Source: Actinomadura hibisca NBRC 15177 (GTDB lineage: Bacteria > Actinomycetota > Actinomycetes > Streptosporangiales > Streptosporangiaceae). Taken from it: a stretch of 64,000 nucleotides of DNA. The stretch lies in assembly GCF_001552635.1 (NCBI RefSeq), contig NZ_BCRO01000012.1, positions 186,001 through 250,000 on the forward strand. The letters run 5' to 3'. Shown in pieces: positions 56,536 to 64,000 of the stretch. Position 1 is the stretch's first letter. Every line of letters starts with the position of its first letter. The notes below the pieces were generated by a model, which saw nothing but the letters and a program-made list of their open reading frames with translations, was not told the DNA's origin and ran no database searches. The translations under genes and the position numbers were made by a program.

Positions 56536-56569
56536 CCTCCTGTCGGGTAGGCCCCTACCCGGCAGGAGG
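56536..56569 (-). promoter_or_regulatory. Hairpin covering the ribosome site of the 70-aa gene
   Basis: CCTCCTGTCGGGTAG (56536-56550) pairs with CTACCCGGCAGGAGG (56555-56569) over 15 bp with one G-T type mismatch and a 4-nt loop. In the minus-strand RNA the 3' arm contains GGAGG, continuous with the ribosome site. It may be an intercistronic terminator after the DUF2207 gene, or a translation switch. Confidence 0.65.
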
Positions 56570-56590
56570 CGATCAACCCGATGACGCGCC

Positions 56591-58357
56591 TCACAACCCC
56601 CGCGACTGGGAGATCGAACCCGAGGTGGCCAGCGTGAAGGTCCGCATCGACTCGGCGAAACCGGACAGGTCCCACTCCGCCGGGCCCTCGTACCAGTACA
56701 GGTTGTCGGCCCCCTCGGCGCGCTCCCCGGCGTCCTTGACGGTCTCGGCCCACTTCGGCACCACGCCGAACACCACCGCGTACGGCAGGAACCGCGAGAA
56801 CAGCGCGATGCGCTGCGTCCCCGCCATGCCCTCGTCCGCCACCTCGCCGCGCTCCAGGAACGCCCGGAACCCGATCGTGTGCGCCAGCACCGTCGAGCCC
56901 CGCGCCGTCTTGGCGGGCATGTACTGGCCCGCGTACGCCATCGCCGCGCCCGCGATGATCACCGCGAGGCCGGCCAGCGCCAGGTCGGTGGTCAGCGCGA
57001 GCGCGACCGTCCCGGCGACGCCGAGCACGGTCAGCACCGATCCGGCGATCGTCCAGCGCGAGCGCACGGTGTCGGGGCGGCGGGCGAACCAGCCCTGCGC
57101 CACCACGTCGTCGTACATCGCCGACCGCACCTCGGCGAGGCGCGCGGCGAACGTCCCGCCGAGCTCCGACAGCCGCACCTCGCCGCGCGCCGCGCCGTCC
57201 GGCGCGGTGAACAGCGCCTCCAGCAGCAGCCGCTCGTAGGTCAGCAACTCCTCGGTGGCGGGCCGCGCCAGGCGGCGCAGCACCCAGTCGAGCTTGCGGA
57301 CGGCGGTCGGCTCGTCCTCCTCGATCAGCAGGTAGCCGCGCACCGCGAGGTCCACGATGGTGGCGGTGACGTCGATGACGTCGGCCTGCTCGTCGATCAG
57401 CGTGCCGATCTGGCCGGGCCGCACCCCGTCCGGCGGCTCGAACGCCTCGCCCGCCACTGGCGCGTGGTCGCCCTCGGCCGCCTTCTTCCCGACGACCCGC
57501 GCGTCCCGGCCGCGCAGCAGGTACAGCGCCGCGAACCCGCCCAGCAGCAGCACCAGCAGCCCGAGCAGCGCCGCGCCGGTGACGCCGTTCACCGAGAACG
57601 CGGTGGCCAGCGTGTGCCGCCGCTCGTAGATCGGCTTGCCGCCGGTCGCGCCCGCCGGCATCCCCGCGACGACCGTCAGGTACTCGCCGGGCAACATGCC
57701 CTGCTGCACGTACAGGCCCTGCGCGCGGGTGTGCGCCATCGAGAACTGCGAGCACCCGATGGCGCTGGCCAGCGGCCCGGCGAAGCAGTTGACGCTGCGC
57801 AGCGGCACGCCGCCCACGGTGGCGCGGGCCTCGTCCACCGGCACCTTCCAGCCGCCGATGGCGGGCCAGCGGAACTCCTCGGTCGCGCCCAGCGGGGTGA
57901 CCGCGCCGCGCACGTCGTACTCCAGCACGACGGTGCGCTGCCCGTTGAGCGCGCCGTCGGCGCTGACCTTGACCGTTGTCTCGGTGTCCTGGCCGGTGAC
58001 GGCCACCTTGGTGGGACCGCCGTCCGGGCTGGAGGCGCGCACGTTCACCAGCTCGAACACCCGGTCGCGGGTGATGCCCTCGTGGTCGCGGGTGACGAAG
58101 CGCCGCTGGATCTCGCGGCCGCCCGCGAAGCGGTAGGTGACGGTCTCGCGCACCTTGGCGGTGCCGCCGCGTCCGAGGGTGAGGGCGACCTCGTCCTTGA
58201 GCACGCGGCCGTCGGCGGCGCTCGCGGCCGTCCGGTCGGCGGTGGCGGTGGCGGTGGCGGCGGAGGCCGTGGTGGGCAGGGACAGGGGGAGGAGGGCGGA
58301 GACCGCCAGGGCGGCGCACGCCGTCCGCGCGCGCCCCGGCGCCGCAAAGCCAGACAT
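56591..58357 (-). CDS. DUF2207-type membrane protein
   Basis: This protein has 588 residues. A signal peptide (about 1-33, ending near TTASA) leads to an outer domain with YRFAGGREIQRRFVTRDHEGITRDRVFELVNV and WPAIGGWKVPVDEARA, the DUF2207 hallmark. A transmembrane helix near 250-275 is followed by a cytosolic winged-helix-like part (IDVTATIVDLAVRGYLLIEED, YERLLLEALF). Two further helices (about 440-480) and AHTIGFRAFLER, RFLPYAVVFGV follow. The family is widespread and uncharacterised. ATG at 58357 is preceded by TACGAT 8 nt away, so the message may be leaderless. Confidence 0.88.
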   Translation of the reverse strand: MSGFAAPGRARTACAALAVSALLPLSLPTTASAATATATADRTAASAADGRVLKDEVALTLGRGGTAKVRETVTYRFAGGREIQRRFVTRDHEGITRDRVFELVNVRASSPDGGPTKVAVTGQDTETTVKVSADGALNGQRTVVLEYDVRGAVTPLGATEEFRWPAIGGWKVPVDEARATVGGVPLRSVNCFAGPLASAIGCSQFSMAHTRAQGLYVQQGMLPGEYLTVVAGMPAGATGGKPIYERRHTLATAFSVNGVTGAALLGLLVLLLGGFAALYLLRGRDARVVGKKAAEGDHAPVAGEAFEPPDGVRPGQIGTLIDEQADVIDVTATIVDLAVRGYLLIEEDEPTAVRKLDWVLRRLARPATEELLTYERLLLEALFTAPDGAARGEVRLSELGGTFAARLAEVRSAMYDDVVAQGWFARRPDTVRSRWTIAGSVLTVLGVAGTVALALTTDLALAGLAVIIAGAAMAYAGQYMPAKTARGSTVLAHTIGFRAFLERGEVADEGMAGTQRIALFSRFLPYAVVFGVVPKWAETVKDAGERAEGADNLYWYEGPAEWDLSGFAESMRTFTLATSGSISQSRGL

Positions 58358-58365
58358 GGCCGCAA

Positions 58366-58371
58366 ATCGTA
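58366..58371 (-). promoter_or_regulatory. -10 box for the DUF2207 gene
   Basis: On the minus strand TACGAT is followed by 8 nt and then the ATG, in a 42-bp divergent gap. Confidence 0.5.
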
Positions 58372-58399
58372 GCGGCAAGCCGTGCGATGATTTCCGGCT

Positions 58400-59356
58400 A
58401 TGGCAGGTCATCACCCCTCACCGGCGCCGCCGCGCGTGCCGCCGAGCGGCCTGCCCGCGCCCGGGGGACCGGGCTACTACTACGCCCCGCCGCGCAGGCC
58501 GCCGCGCCGCAGCGCGGGCGGGACGATCGCGGCCCTGGTCGGCGGCCTGGCCTCGCTGGCGGTGCTGGCGGTGCTCGGCTTCACGCTGTTCGGACCGGGC
58601 GAGGGTGGCCCGATCCGGCCAGGTTCGGCCGCGCCGGTGGCCCGGGAGAAGGCCACCGCCAACCCGCTGTACAAGACGGGGGCGCTCGGCGGGAACGGCT
58701 GCGCGCTGCCCGTGATCACGCCGGGCACCGAGCCGATGCGGCGCTTCATGAACATCCTGAGCGACTGCCTAGACCACGTCTGGGAGCGGCAGTTCGGCAA
58801 GGCGGACCTGCCGTTCGACCCGCCCAAACGGGTGTTCTGGGACCAGCCGGGCACCAGCCCCTGCGGCACCTACCCGACGCCGGGCGCCTCGGCGTTCTAC
58901 TGCCCGGCCAACAACACCATGTACGTGGGGCTGAAGCACATCGTGGAGACTTCCGGCGGCGAGCCGCTGGCGCACTTCGCGGTGTTCGCGCGCGTCATCG
59001 CGCACGAGTACGGCCACCACGTGCAGGACCGCGCGGGCATCCTCGCCTACGGCCAGCAGCAGATGGAGAACGCCGGGTCGCTGGCGCGCGTGGAGGTCAG
59101 CCGCCGCATCGAGCTCCAGGCGCAGTGCCTGGCGGGCGCGTTCCTGGGGGCCGAGCGCCGCACGCTGCCGATGACGCGCCTCCAGTACCTCGCGATGATG
59201 GAGGACGTGCAGGGGCGCGGCGACGAGCGCCAGCCCCCCGAGCTGCGCGACCACGGCTCGGGCCGCGCCTACGCGGGCTGGGTGCGCACCGGCTACCTGA
59301 AGCAGCGGCTGGCCTACTGCAACACCTGGACGGCGGCGACGGACGCGGTCTCCTGA
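58400..59356 (+). CDS. Membrane-anchored neutral zinc metallopeptidase (YpfJ-like, PF04228)
   Basis: This protein of 318 residues has a Pro-rich head, a transmembrane helix (about 39-63) and an outer peptidase domain. RVIAHEYGHHVQ gives the HExxH zinc site near 202-206. SRRIELQAQCLAGAFLG supplies the downstream Glu, and CGTYPTPGASAFYCPANNTMYV the conserved Cys pair region. YpfJ-type proteins are poorly characterised membrane proteases. It is divergent from the DUF2207 gene by 42 bp. Confidence 0.9.
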   Translation: MAGHHPSPAPPRVPPSGLPAPGGPGYYYAPPRRPPRRSAGGTIAALVGGLASLAVLAVLGFTLFGPGEGGPIRPGSAAPVAREKATANPLYKTGALGGNGCALPVITPGTEPMRRFMNILSDCLDHVWERQFGKADLPFDPPKRVFWDQPGTSPCGTYPTPGASAFYCPANNTMYVGLKHIVETSGGEPLAHFAVFARVIAHEYGHHVQDRAGILAYGQQQMENAGSLARVEVSRRIELQAQCLAGAFLGAERRTLPMTRLQYLAMMEDVQGRGDERQPPELRDHGSGRAYAGWVRTGYLKQRLAYCNTWTAATDAVS

Positions 59357-59460
59357 CCGGCGCGAACCCGCCTCCCGGAGGGGCCCAGCAAGCGCTTTAG
59401 CATGATGGGCGTCACATATGTCGAGGTTGTGAGCGGTATCACGGCCAAAGTGCTAGCTGC

Positions 59461-59480
59461 GTGCTTGCAATAGCAAGCAC
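59461..59480. promoter_or_regulatory. 20-bp palindrome upstream of the XRE-HBHA operon
   Basis: GTGCTTGC-AATA-GCAAGCAC has perfect 8-bp arms and lies 20 bp before the XRE start. Its core TTGCAATAGC (59465-59474) is identical to the core of the palindrome between tetR and mmpL at 62539. It is probably an operator. Confidence 0.75.
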
Positions 59481-59499
59481 TCTGACGCAGGGTGGAGAC

Positions 59500-59895
59500 A
59501 TGGCAAGTTCGAAGGTCGGCTCGATCGGCGAGTACATCCGGGAGCAGCGCACGCGGGCGAAGATCTCGATGCGCCAGCTCGCGGACGTCTCGGGGATCTC
59601 CAATCCCTACCTGAGCCAGATCGAGCGCGGCCTGCGCAAGCCCAGCGCCGAGATCCTCGCCCAGATCGCCAAGGGCCTGCGGATCTCCGCCGAGGTGCTC
59701 TACGTGCAGGCCGGGATTTTGGAGGAACGCGAGGCCGACACCGACGTGCAGGCCGCCGTTCGCGCCGACCTCCTCCTGACGGAACGGCAGAAGCAGGTGT
59801 TGCTCGACATCTACGCCACCTTCCACAAGGAGAACCAAGCCAACGGCATGACCCCCGAGCACGACCAGACCGCAGGAAAGGACGAGGCAGGATGA
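59500..59895 (+). CDS. XRE-family regulator, Rv0474-like
   Basis: This protein has 131 residues. The helix-turn-helix covers about 10-65: IGEYIREQRTRAKISMRQLADVSGISNPYLSQIERG, then LRKPSAEILAQIAKGL. A short C-terminal tail follows with LLTERQKQVLLDIYATFHKEN. In M. tuberculosis the same kind of protein (Rv0474) precedes hbhA and Rv0476, as here. The ATG start is set by GGTGGAGAC; the frame is open further upstream only through the palindrome. The stop overlaps the next gene by ATGA. Confidence 0.9.
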   Translation: MASSKVGSIGEYIREQRTRAKISMRQLADVSGISNPYLSQIERGLRKPSAEILAQIAKGLRISAEVLYVQAGILEEREADTDVQAAVRADLLLTERQKQVLLDIYATFHKENQANGMTPEHDQTAGKDEAG

Positions 59896-60416
59896 CGCTC
59901 GCCAGCACCTTCCGTGACAACAAGGCCGTCTACACCCTCGCCGGCGCCGGCGACTTCGCGGTGGAGAAGCTCCGCGAGGTCCCCGAGCAGGCCGGCAAGG
60001 TCCAGGGCGAGGCCCGCCGCAACGTGGACAAGTACCGCGGCGAGGCCCGCAAGGCCGTGGACCGCTACCGCGTGCAGGCCCGTCGCAACGTGGACAAGTA
60101 CCGGGGCGAGGCCCGCGACAACGTGGCCCGCATCCAGGACAAGATCGAGGTCAAGGACATCCCGGGCGCGGCCGTCGCCTACGCCACGCACTTCGGCACC
60201 CGCGCCGTCGGCTTCATCGACGAGCTGGCCGAGCGCGGCAAGAAGGTCGTGCACCGCACCGCCGCCGAGGTCGCCGAGTCGGCCGAGGGCGTCGCCGCGG
60301 TGTCGGCCGGGGACGCGCGCAAGCCCGCGTCCAAGGCCAAGGCCGGCCAGGCCCGCAAGACCGCGCAGGAGCAGACCAAGTCGCCCGCCAGCGCTGGCAA
60401 CAAGAAGAACTCCTGA
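59892..60416 (+). CDS. Heparin-binding hemagglutinin (HbhA)-like coiled-coil protein
   Basis: This protein has 174 residues. The middle is an almost continuous helix with repeated ARRNVDKYRGEAR units (two exact copies about 20 residues apart). A hydrophobic segment IPGAAVAYATHFGTRAVGFI follows, then a Lys/Ala-rich C-terminus (KPASKAKAGQARKTAQEQ, then KKNS) like the Lys-rich tail of mycobacterial HbhA. HbhA binds glycosaminoglycans and lipid droplets; in a non-pathogen a role with lipid inclusions or cell surface is more likely. Gene order matches Rv0474-Rv0475-Rv0476. Co-translation with the XRE gene is indicated by the ATGA overlap. Confidence 0.82.
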   Translation: MTLASTFRDNKAVYTLAGAGDFAVEKLREVPEQAGKVQGEARRNVDKYRGEARKAVDRYRVQARRNVDKYRGEARDNVARIQDKIEVKDIPGAAVAYATHFGTRAVGFIDELAERGKKVVHRTAAEVAESAEGVAAVSAGDARKPASKAKAGQARKTAQEQTKSPASAGNKKNS

Positions 60417-60461
60417 TCTCAGGAGCACGCTTGCGGGTCCGTCGTAGGGCCCAGCCGTCGC

Positions 60462-60627
60462 GCGAGTGACTAACAGGCCCGGCGGGGCGACGCCGAAGGC
60501 GAGCCCCGCCGGGCCTGATCGCGAAGCGATGTGGCACTCGCCCAGCCGTGGTCAGGGGACGAGCCGCCAGGCGAGTCCCCTGGGCCAGGGCTTTGGGACA
60601 CAGCCCTACCGGGAACACCTGGTAGGG
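60462..60627 (+). ncRNA. Candidate structured RNA: nested and alternative hairpins
   Basis: GCGAGTG (60462-60468) can pair with CACTCGC (60535-60541), enclosing the 15-bp stem-loop and ATCGC-GAA-GCGAT. A third hairpin (60553-60582) has an 8-bp stem, tandem GA/GA mismatches and a 3-bp top. After it AGGGCT/AGCCCT (60587-60607) competes with CCCTACC/GGTAGGG (60604-60627). It fills most of the 337-bp gap before the DUF2516 gene. It may be a riboswitch-like leader, an independent small RNA or a complex terminator. Confidence 0.35.
60474..60517 (+). terminator. Very strong stem-loop after the HbhA-like gene
   Basis: CAGGCCCGGCGGGGC (60474-60488) pairs perfectly with GCCCCGCCGGGCCTG (60503-60517). 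Beyond a small GA/A bulge, CGCC pairs with GGCG around GAA. It is likely a terminator, but further hairpins follow, so the region may be a structured RNA. Confidence 0.7.
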
Positions 60628-60753
60628 CCCCGTCGTCTTTCCTGGAGAGCGCCGTGCTCGCCCCGTGGGCGACCGGGCGCATAGGGTTGGACGGACCGGC
60701 ACGACCCCGCGGCAGCGCGCGCCGCCCGAGACGGACAGGAGCGTTGATCACCA

Positions 60754-61113
60754 GTGGCCGCCTTCGGTGTACTGCACTTCTTCTTCTGGCTTCTTCTGAT
60801 CATCGCTTTCGTGATGGAGCTGTGGGCCCTGGTGGACGGGCTGACCACGCCCGCGCCCGCCTACGAGGCCGCGGGCAAGCTCAAGAAGAACATGTGGCTG
60901 GCGATCCTCGCCGTGGCGGCGGTGCTCGGCGCCGCGCACGCGGTCGCGCCGCTGACCGGCGCGTCGCCGATCATGCTGCTGCTCGGCATCCTGCCGGTGG
61001 CCGCCTTCATCGCCTCGGCCGTCTACCTGGCCGACGTGCGCCCGGCCGTCAAGCCGTACAAGGGCAAGGGCAAGGGCGGCCGTTCCAACAGCGGTCCCTA
61101 CGGCCCCTGGTAG
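60754..61113 (+). CDS. DUF2516 family membrane protein (Rv0476-like)
   Basis: This protein has 119 residues. FFFWLLLIIAFVMELWALVDG and two further hydrophobic helices (about 47-68 and 72-94) fit the three-helix DUF2516 family. A Lys/Gly-rich cytosolic tail follows (KPYKGKGKGGRSNSGPYGPW). The family has unknown function and usually follows hbhA-like genes in actinobacteria. The GTG start has only a weak ribosome site (AGGAGCGTTGATCACCA). Confidence 0.9.
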   Translation: MAAFGVLHFFFWLLLIIAFVMELWALVDGLTTPAPAYEAAGKLKKNMWLAILAVAAVLGAAHAVAPLTGASPIMLLLGILPVAAFIASAVYLADVRPAVKPYKGKGKGGRSNSGPYGPW

Positions 61114-61114
61114 G

Positions 61115-61849
61115 TCACCTGGTGAGCGGGGGACGGCCGAGCATCGGCCGGTCCAGCTTGCGGGCGCGCAGGTCGGCGACCAGCCGGCCGGCGATGTAGC
61201 GGTTGCCCGCCTCGTTGGGGTGGGTGCCGTCGGAGCGGATGTAGCGCGGCGCGTTGCCGAGGCCGCGCCGCACGTTGCCGGTGATCCAGCGCTCGCCCAG
61301 CGGGTCGATGAACGGCACCCGCATCCCGGCGGCGGCCTCGCGCAGCACGTCGCGCACCGTCAGCGCCGTCGGCCCCGGGTCGCCGCCCCACATCGGCCCG
61401 ACCAGCACCAGCTGCGCGCCGGGCCAGCGCTTGCGCATCTTGCCGAGCAGGTCGCGCGCGTTCTGCTGCACCAGGCCCGGCGGGTACCAGACGTCGTTGT
61501 GGCCGCCGGAGACCAGCACCATGTCGGGGACGGGCCGCCAGGCGAGCTGCTCCTCGTCGAGGGTGGCGAAGGTCTTGCCGGTGCCGCCGGTGCCCGCGAA
61601 GCCCGTCCCGGCGTGCCCGGCGATCACGACCTGCCAGCCCAGCGCGCGGGCGGTCTGCGCGGCGTAGGCCCGTTCGGGGGTGATGCCGCGGATGCCGGTG
61701 GTGTAGCTGTCGCCGAGCACCAGCACCACCGGGGCGCGCCGCTCGGCCGCGGCCTCGGCCGTCCCGATGGCCCTGCGGACGGGATCGGAGGCCACGCAGG
61801 CGCACAACACCAGCGCCGCGGCCAGCACGGCGGAGAGCGGACGGGGCAA
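61115..61849 (-). CDS. SGNH/GDSL-type esterase, secreted
   Basis: This protein has 244 residues. The signal sequence MPRPLSAVLAAALVLCACVAS has a possible lipoprotein Cys. VLVLGDSYTTG carries the nucleophile Ser (block I), HAGTGFAGTGG block II Gly, SGGHNDVWYPP block III Asn and SDGTHPNEAGN the catalytic Asp-His. Secreted SGNH hydrolases remove acyl or acetyl groups from glycans or lipids. The TTG start follows GGGAGACCTCC. It converges with the DUF2516 gene (1 bp between stops), so both may terminate in each other's coding sequence. Confidence 0.88.
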   Translation of the reverse strand: MPRPLSAVLAAALVLCACVASDPVRRAIGTAEAAAERRAPVVLVLGDSYTTGIRGITPERAYAAQTARALGWQVVIAGHAGTGFAGTGGTGKTFATLDEEQLAWRPVPDMVLVSGGHNDVWYPPGLVQQNARDLLGKMRKRWPGAQLVLVGPMWGGDPGPTALTVRDVLREAAAGMRVPFIDPLGERWITGNVRRGLGNAPRYIRSDGTHPNEAGNRYIAGRLVADLRARKLDRPMLGRPPLTR

Positions 61850-61894
61850 CGCGGAGGTCTCCCTCGAAAACGGGCTTAGCGGGGAAACCGCATC

Positions 61895-62530
61895 CTATGG
61901 GGAGCGGTGCATGGCCGCGACGGAGCCGAGCCCGTTCTCCACGATGTTGAGGGTCCGGTCCAGCGCCGCGCGCATGGCCGCCGGGTCGTAGCCGCCCCGG
62001 CGGCAGTGCACGATCACCGACTGCATCGCGCCGACCGCCATGCCGGTGGCGGCCACCGCGTCGATCTCGTCGATGCCGGGGCTCAGCTCGCGCAGCCACT
62101 CCTCGATCTCGGCCTGGGTGTCGGCCAGCCGCTGCAACGCCTGGGCGCGCAGCGCGGGACGCTCCAGGACCAGCCGCACCTGCACCGCGCCGTACGCGCC
62201 GTGCTCGGCGGCCAGCGCCTCCATCACCGTGACCATCGCGTTGCGGACGGTGGCCAGCGGCGGTTCGCCGGGCGGGCGGGCCGCCAGCTGCTCGCCGACC
62301 TCGGCGAGGCGGTCGTCCATCTCGGCGAAGACCACGTCTTCTTTTGAGGGGAAGTAGCTGAAGAAGGTGCGCGGGGAGACGTCGGCCTCGGCCGCGATGT
62401 CGGCGATCGTCGTCTCCTCGTAGCCGCGCTCGGCGAACAGCCGCAGCGCGGCGGCGGCGAGCGCCTGCCGGGTGCGGCGCTTCTTGCGCTCGCGCAGCCC
62501 AACGTGATCCACATCACGGGACATTACCAT
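61895..62530 (-). CDS. TetR-family repressor
   Basis: This protein has about 211 residues. RERKKRRTRQALAAAALRLFAERGYEETTIADIAAEADVSPRTFFSYFPSKEDVVF is the DNA-binding domain (cited by position, about 12-68). The C-terminal ligand domain has LRAQALQRLADTQAEIEEWL and VHCRRGGYDPAAMRAALDRTL. Two starts, ATG at 62530 or 62524, have no ribosome site. It is divergent from the MMPL transporter by 54 bp, which contain a palindrome, so it should repress that transporter and itself. Confidence 0.92.
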   Translation of the reverse strand: MVMSRDVDHVGLRERKKRRTRQALAAAALRLFAERGYEETTIADIAAEADVSPRTFFSYFPSKEDVVFAEMDDRLAEVGEQLAARPPGEPPLATVRNAMVTVMEALAAEHGAYGAVQVRLVLERPALRAQALQRLADTQAEIEEWLRELSPGIDEIDAVAATGMAVGAMQSVIVHCRRGGYDPAAMRAALDRTLNIVENGLGSVAAMHRSP

Positions 62531-62538
62531 GACTGCAT

Positions 62539-62557
62539 TTTTGCAGCTATTGCAAAA
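62539..62557. promoter_or_regulatory. TetR operator candidate between tetR and mmpL
   Basis: TTTTGCA-GCTAT-TGCAAAA has perfect 7-bp arms around a 5-bp centre. It lies 9-27 bp from the tetR start and 28-46 bp from the mmpL start. On the minus strand it contains TTGCAATAGC, the core of the palindrome at 59461. Confidence 0.75.
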
Positions 62558-62584
62558 CTGCACCGCGCGTGTTTTTCTGCGATC

Positions 62585-64000
62585 ATGGCGCGCTTTCTGG
62601 AACGGCTGGGCCGCTGGTGCGTGCGGCGGCGACGGCTGGTGTTCGCGGCATGGCTCCTGGTGATCGTCAGTACGGTGATCGCGGGGATCGCGGGCGGCGG
62701 CATGTTCGTCCAGCAGAGCAGCCTGCCCGGCACCGAGACCCAGCGCGCCGTGGACACCCTGCGCGAGGACTTCCCGGCGATGACGGGGCCGACCGCCAGC
62801 GTGGTGTTCACCGGCACGCCCGAGGTGGGCCCGTCGGACTGGCGGGCCGCGCTCACCATCGGCGAGTCGATCCGCAACATCGGCCGGCTGGACCGCGTCG
62901 CGTTCACCGAGAACCCCTACGCGCAGGGGCAGGGCGGCATCAAGACGGCCCGCGCGGTGATGATCCGCGTCAACCTGACCGGCGACATGGGCGACGTCAG
63001 CGCGGCCGACCTGGACAAGCTGAACACCGCCGTCGAGCCCGCGCGGATGGCCGGGCTGGACGTCAAGTTCGGCGGCATCGTCGCGATGATCCTCAACCAG
63101 CCCAAGGGCGGGCCGCAGGAGGGCGTCGGCATCGCGCTGGCGATGGCGGTGCTGCTGCTGGCGTTCGGGTCCTACCTGGCGGCGGGCATCCCGATCCTGG
63201 TGTCGCTGTGCGGGATGGCGATCGCGTACTCGGCGATCCACCTGGCCGCCGCGCACACCGAGGTGCACCCGACCGCGCCGATGGTCGCCGCGATGCTCGG
63301 CATCGGCGCGGGCATCGACTACGCGCTGTTCATCGTGACCCGCTACCGGCAGCAGCTCGCCGAGGGCGACGACCCGGAGACGGCCGTCGGGCACGCGATG
63401 GCGCACTCGGGCCACGCGGTGCTGTTCGCGGGCGGCACGGTCGTGTTCGCGATCTGCGGGCTGTTCCTGTCGGGCATCGCGTTCATCGGCCGGATCGGGC
63501 TCGCCTCGGCGCTGGCGGTCGGCCTGATGGTGCTGGCCGCGCTGACGTTGCTGCCCGCGATCCTGGGGGCGCTCGGCACGCGCATCGACCGCTACAAGCT
63601 GCCGCGCGTGCGGCCCGACCGCAGCTCCGAGCGCTGGGCGCGGTGGGGACGGCACGTGGACCGCCGCGCCTGGCCGTACGCGATCTTCGGGACGCTGCTG
63701 CTGCTCGTCCTGGCGATCCCGACCCTGAGCCTGCGCTTCGGCGTGATGGCCGACAGCCTGAACTCGCCCAAGACCGAGTCGCGGCAGGCGTACGACGTGG
63801 TGGCCAAGGAGTTCGGGGCCGGGCACTACAGCCCGTTCCTGATCGTCGCCAAGGTGCCGGGCAAGGTCGAGCGGATCAAGAAGCCGCCGAAGGTGAAGCT
63901 GCCCAAGGGCGCGCCGGACATCACCAAGAAGCCCGACGCGAAGGCGACGCTGCTGGGGCAGGACCTGCGGCAGCGCTTCTCGGAGGTGCCGGGCGTCGCG
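62585..64000 (+). CDS. MMPL-family (RND) transporter, 3' end outside window
   Basis: The first 472 codons are present and open to the edge. The first helix is RRLVFAAWLLVIVSTVIAGI, followed by an outer loop with PGTETQRAVDTLREDFP, then a bundle of helices from about 175. The proton-relay motif is GIGAGIDYALFIVTRYR (about 239-255, with the conserved Asp and Tyr). The second half begins after WARWGRHVDRRAWPYAI. MMPL proteins export lipids, glycolipids or drugs. Regulation by the divergent TetR repressor is probable. Confidence 0.93.
   Translation, partial: MARFLERLGRWCVRRRRLVFAAWLLVIVSTVIAGIAGGGMFVQQSSLPGTETQRAVDTLREDFPAMTGPTASVVFTGTPEVGPSDWRAALTIGESIRNIGRLDRVAFTENPYAQGQGGIKTARAVMIRVNLTGDMGDVSAADLDKLNTAVEPARMAGLDVKFGGIVAMILNQPKGGPQEGVGIALAMAVLLLAFGSYLAAGIPILVSLCGMAIAYSAIHLAAAHTEVHPTAPMVAAMLGIGAGIDYALFIVTRYRQQLAEGDDPETAVGHAMAHSGHAVLFAGGTVVFAICGLFLSGIAFIGRIGLASALAVGLMVLAALTLLPAILGALGTRIDRYKLPRVRPDRSSERWARWGRHVDRRAWPYAIFGTLLLLVLAIPTLSLRFGVMADSLNSPKTESRQAYDVVAKEFGAGHYSPFLIVAKVPGKVERIKKPPKVKLPKGAPDITKKPDAKATLLGQDLRQRFSEVPGVA

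Overview
The window is very GC-rich with strong G/C in third codon positions, frequent GTG and TTG starts, GTGA/ATGA gene overlaps and TANNNT -10 boxes set 6-8 nt before start codons. It carries MurT/GatD, an L-asparaginase II, DUF397/DUF6879/XRE-DUF5753 regulatory genes and a block matching the M. tuberculosis Rv0474-hbhA-Rv0476 order. All this points to a filamentous actinomycete, most likely Streptosporangiales (Actinomadura-like); the family is an inference. No rRNA, tRNA, CRISPR array, transposase or phage gene was seen. Both ends cut genes (a membrane protein at 1-661 and an MMPL transporter at 62585-64000).

Layout. (1) 0-10.7 kb: cell-surface proteins, namely membrane-anchored proline-rich proteins, an LCP-family phosphotransferase with LytR_C, a GT2 glycosyltransferase, a 1091-aa membrane-anchored Asp-box beta-propeller, a membrane esterase and a lipoprotein sulfatase. 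(2) 10.7-26.6 kb: an envelope-glycan locus. A leftward operon of four genes joined by GTGA overlaps (sulfotransferase, degenerate sulfotransferase-like protein, GT2, GT39-like) faces a rightward operon of glf, glfT2-like, Wzm-like, Wzt-like, a HAD-type giant and a tandem methyltransferase. This looks like galactofuranan synthesis, export and decoration. (3) 26.7-34.2 kb: a candidate undescribed system. A membrane HerA-like pseudo-ATPase (Walker lysine replaced by Trp) sits next to an intact HerA/DUF87 ATPase. These are followed by a membrane protein whose C-terminal tail carries the same short Gly/Asn/Gln motif as the N-terminus of the small helical protein encoded next. (4) 34.2-39.2 kb: two paralogous zinc-ribbon membrane proteins, then murT-gatD (lipid II amidation).

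(5) 39.2-46.2 kb: housekeeping genes (TerC, DsrE-like, nitrobindin-like, Nur/Fur, YgfZ, Dtd, BKACE, a stand-alone MurG-like enzyme), many apparently transcribed without leaders. (6) 46.5-52.9 kb: an accessory regulatory island (DUF6879, two XRE-DUF5753 proteins, DUF397, HATPase) around a histidyl-tRNA synthetase whose motif 2 looks eukaryotic/archaeal. (7) 52.9-58.4 kb: asparaginase, an MFS exporter with its FadR-type regulator and a perfect 25-bp operator, and a DUF2207 membrane protein. (8) 58.4-64 kb: a zinc metallopeptidase, XRE-HBHA-like-DUF2516 genes, an SGNH hydrolase, and a TetR regulator divergent from an MMPL transporter. The palindromes before the XRE gene and between tetR and mmpL share a 10-bp core.

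Real genes were separated from long opposite-strand shadow frames by domain recognition, ribosome sites, overlap logic and codon pattern. Starts are predictions, and alternatives are stated where they matter.
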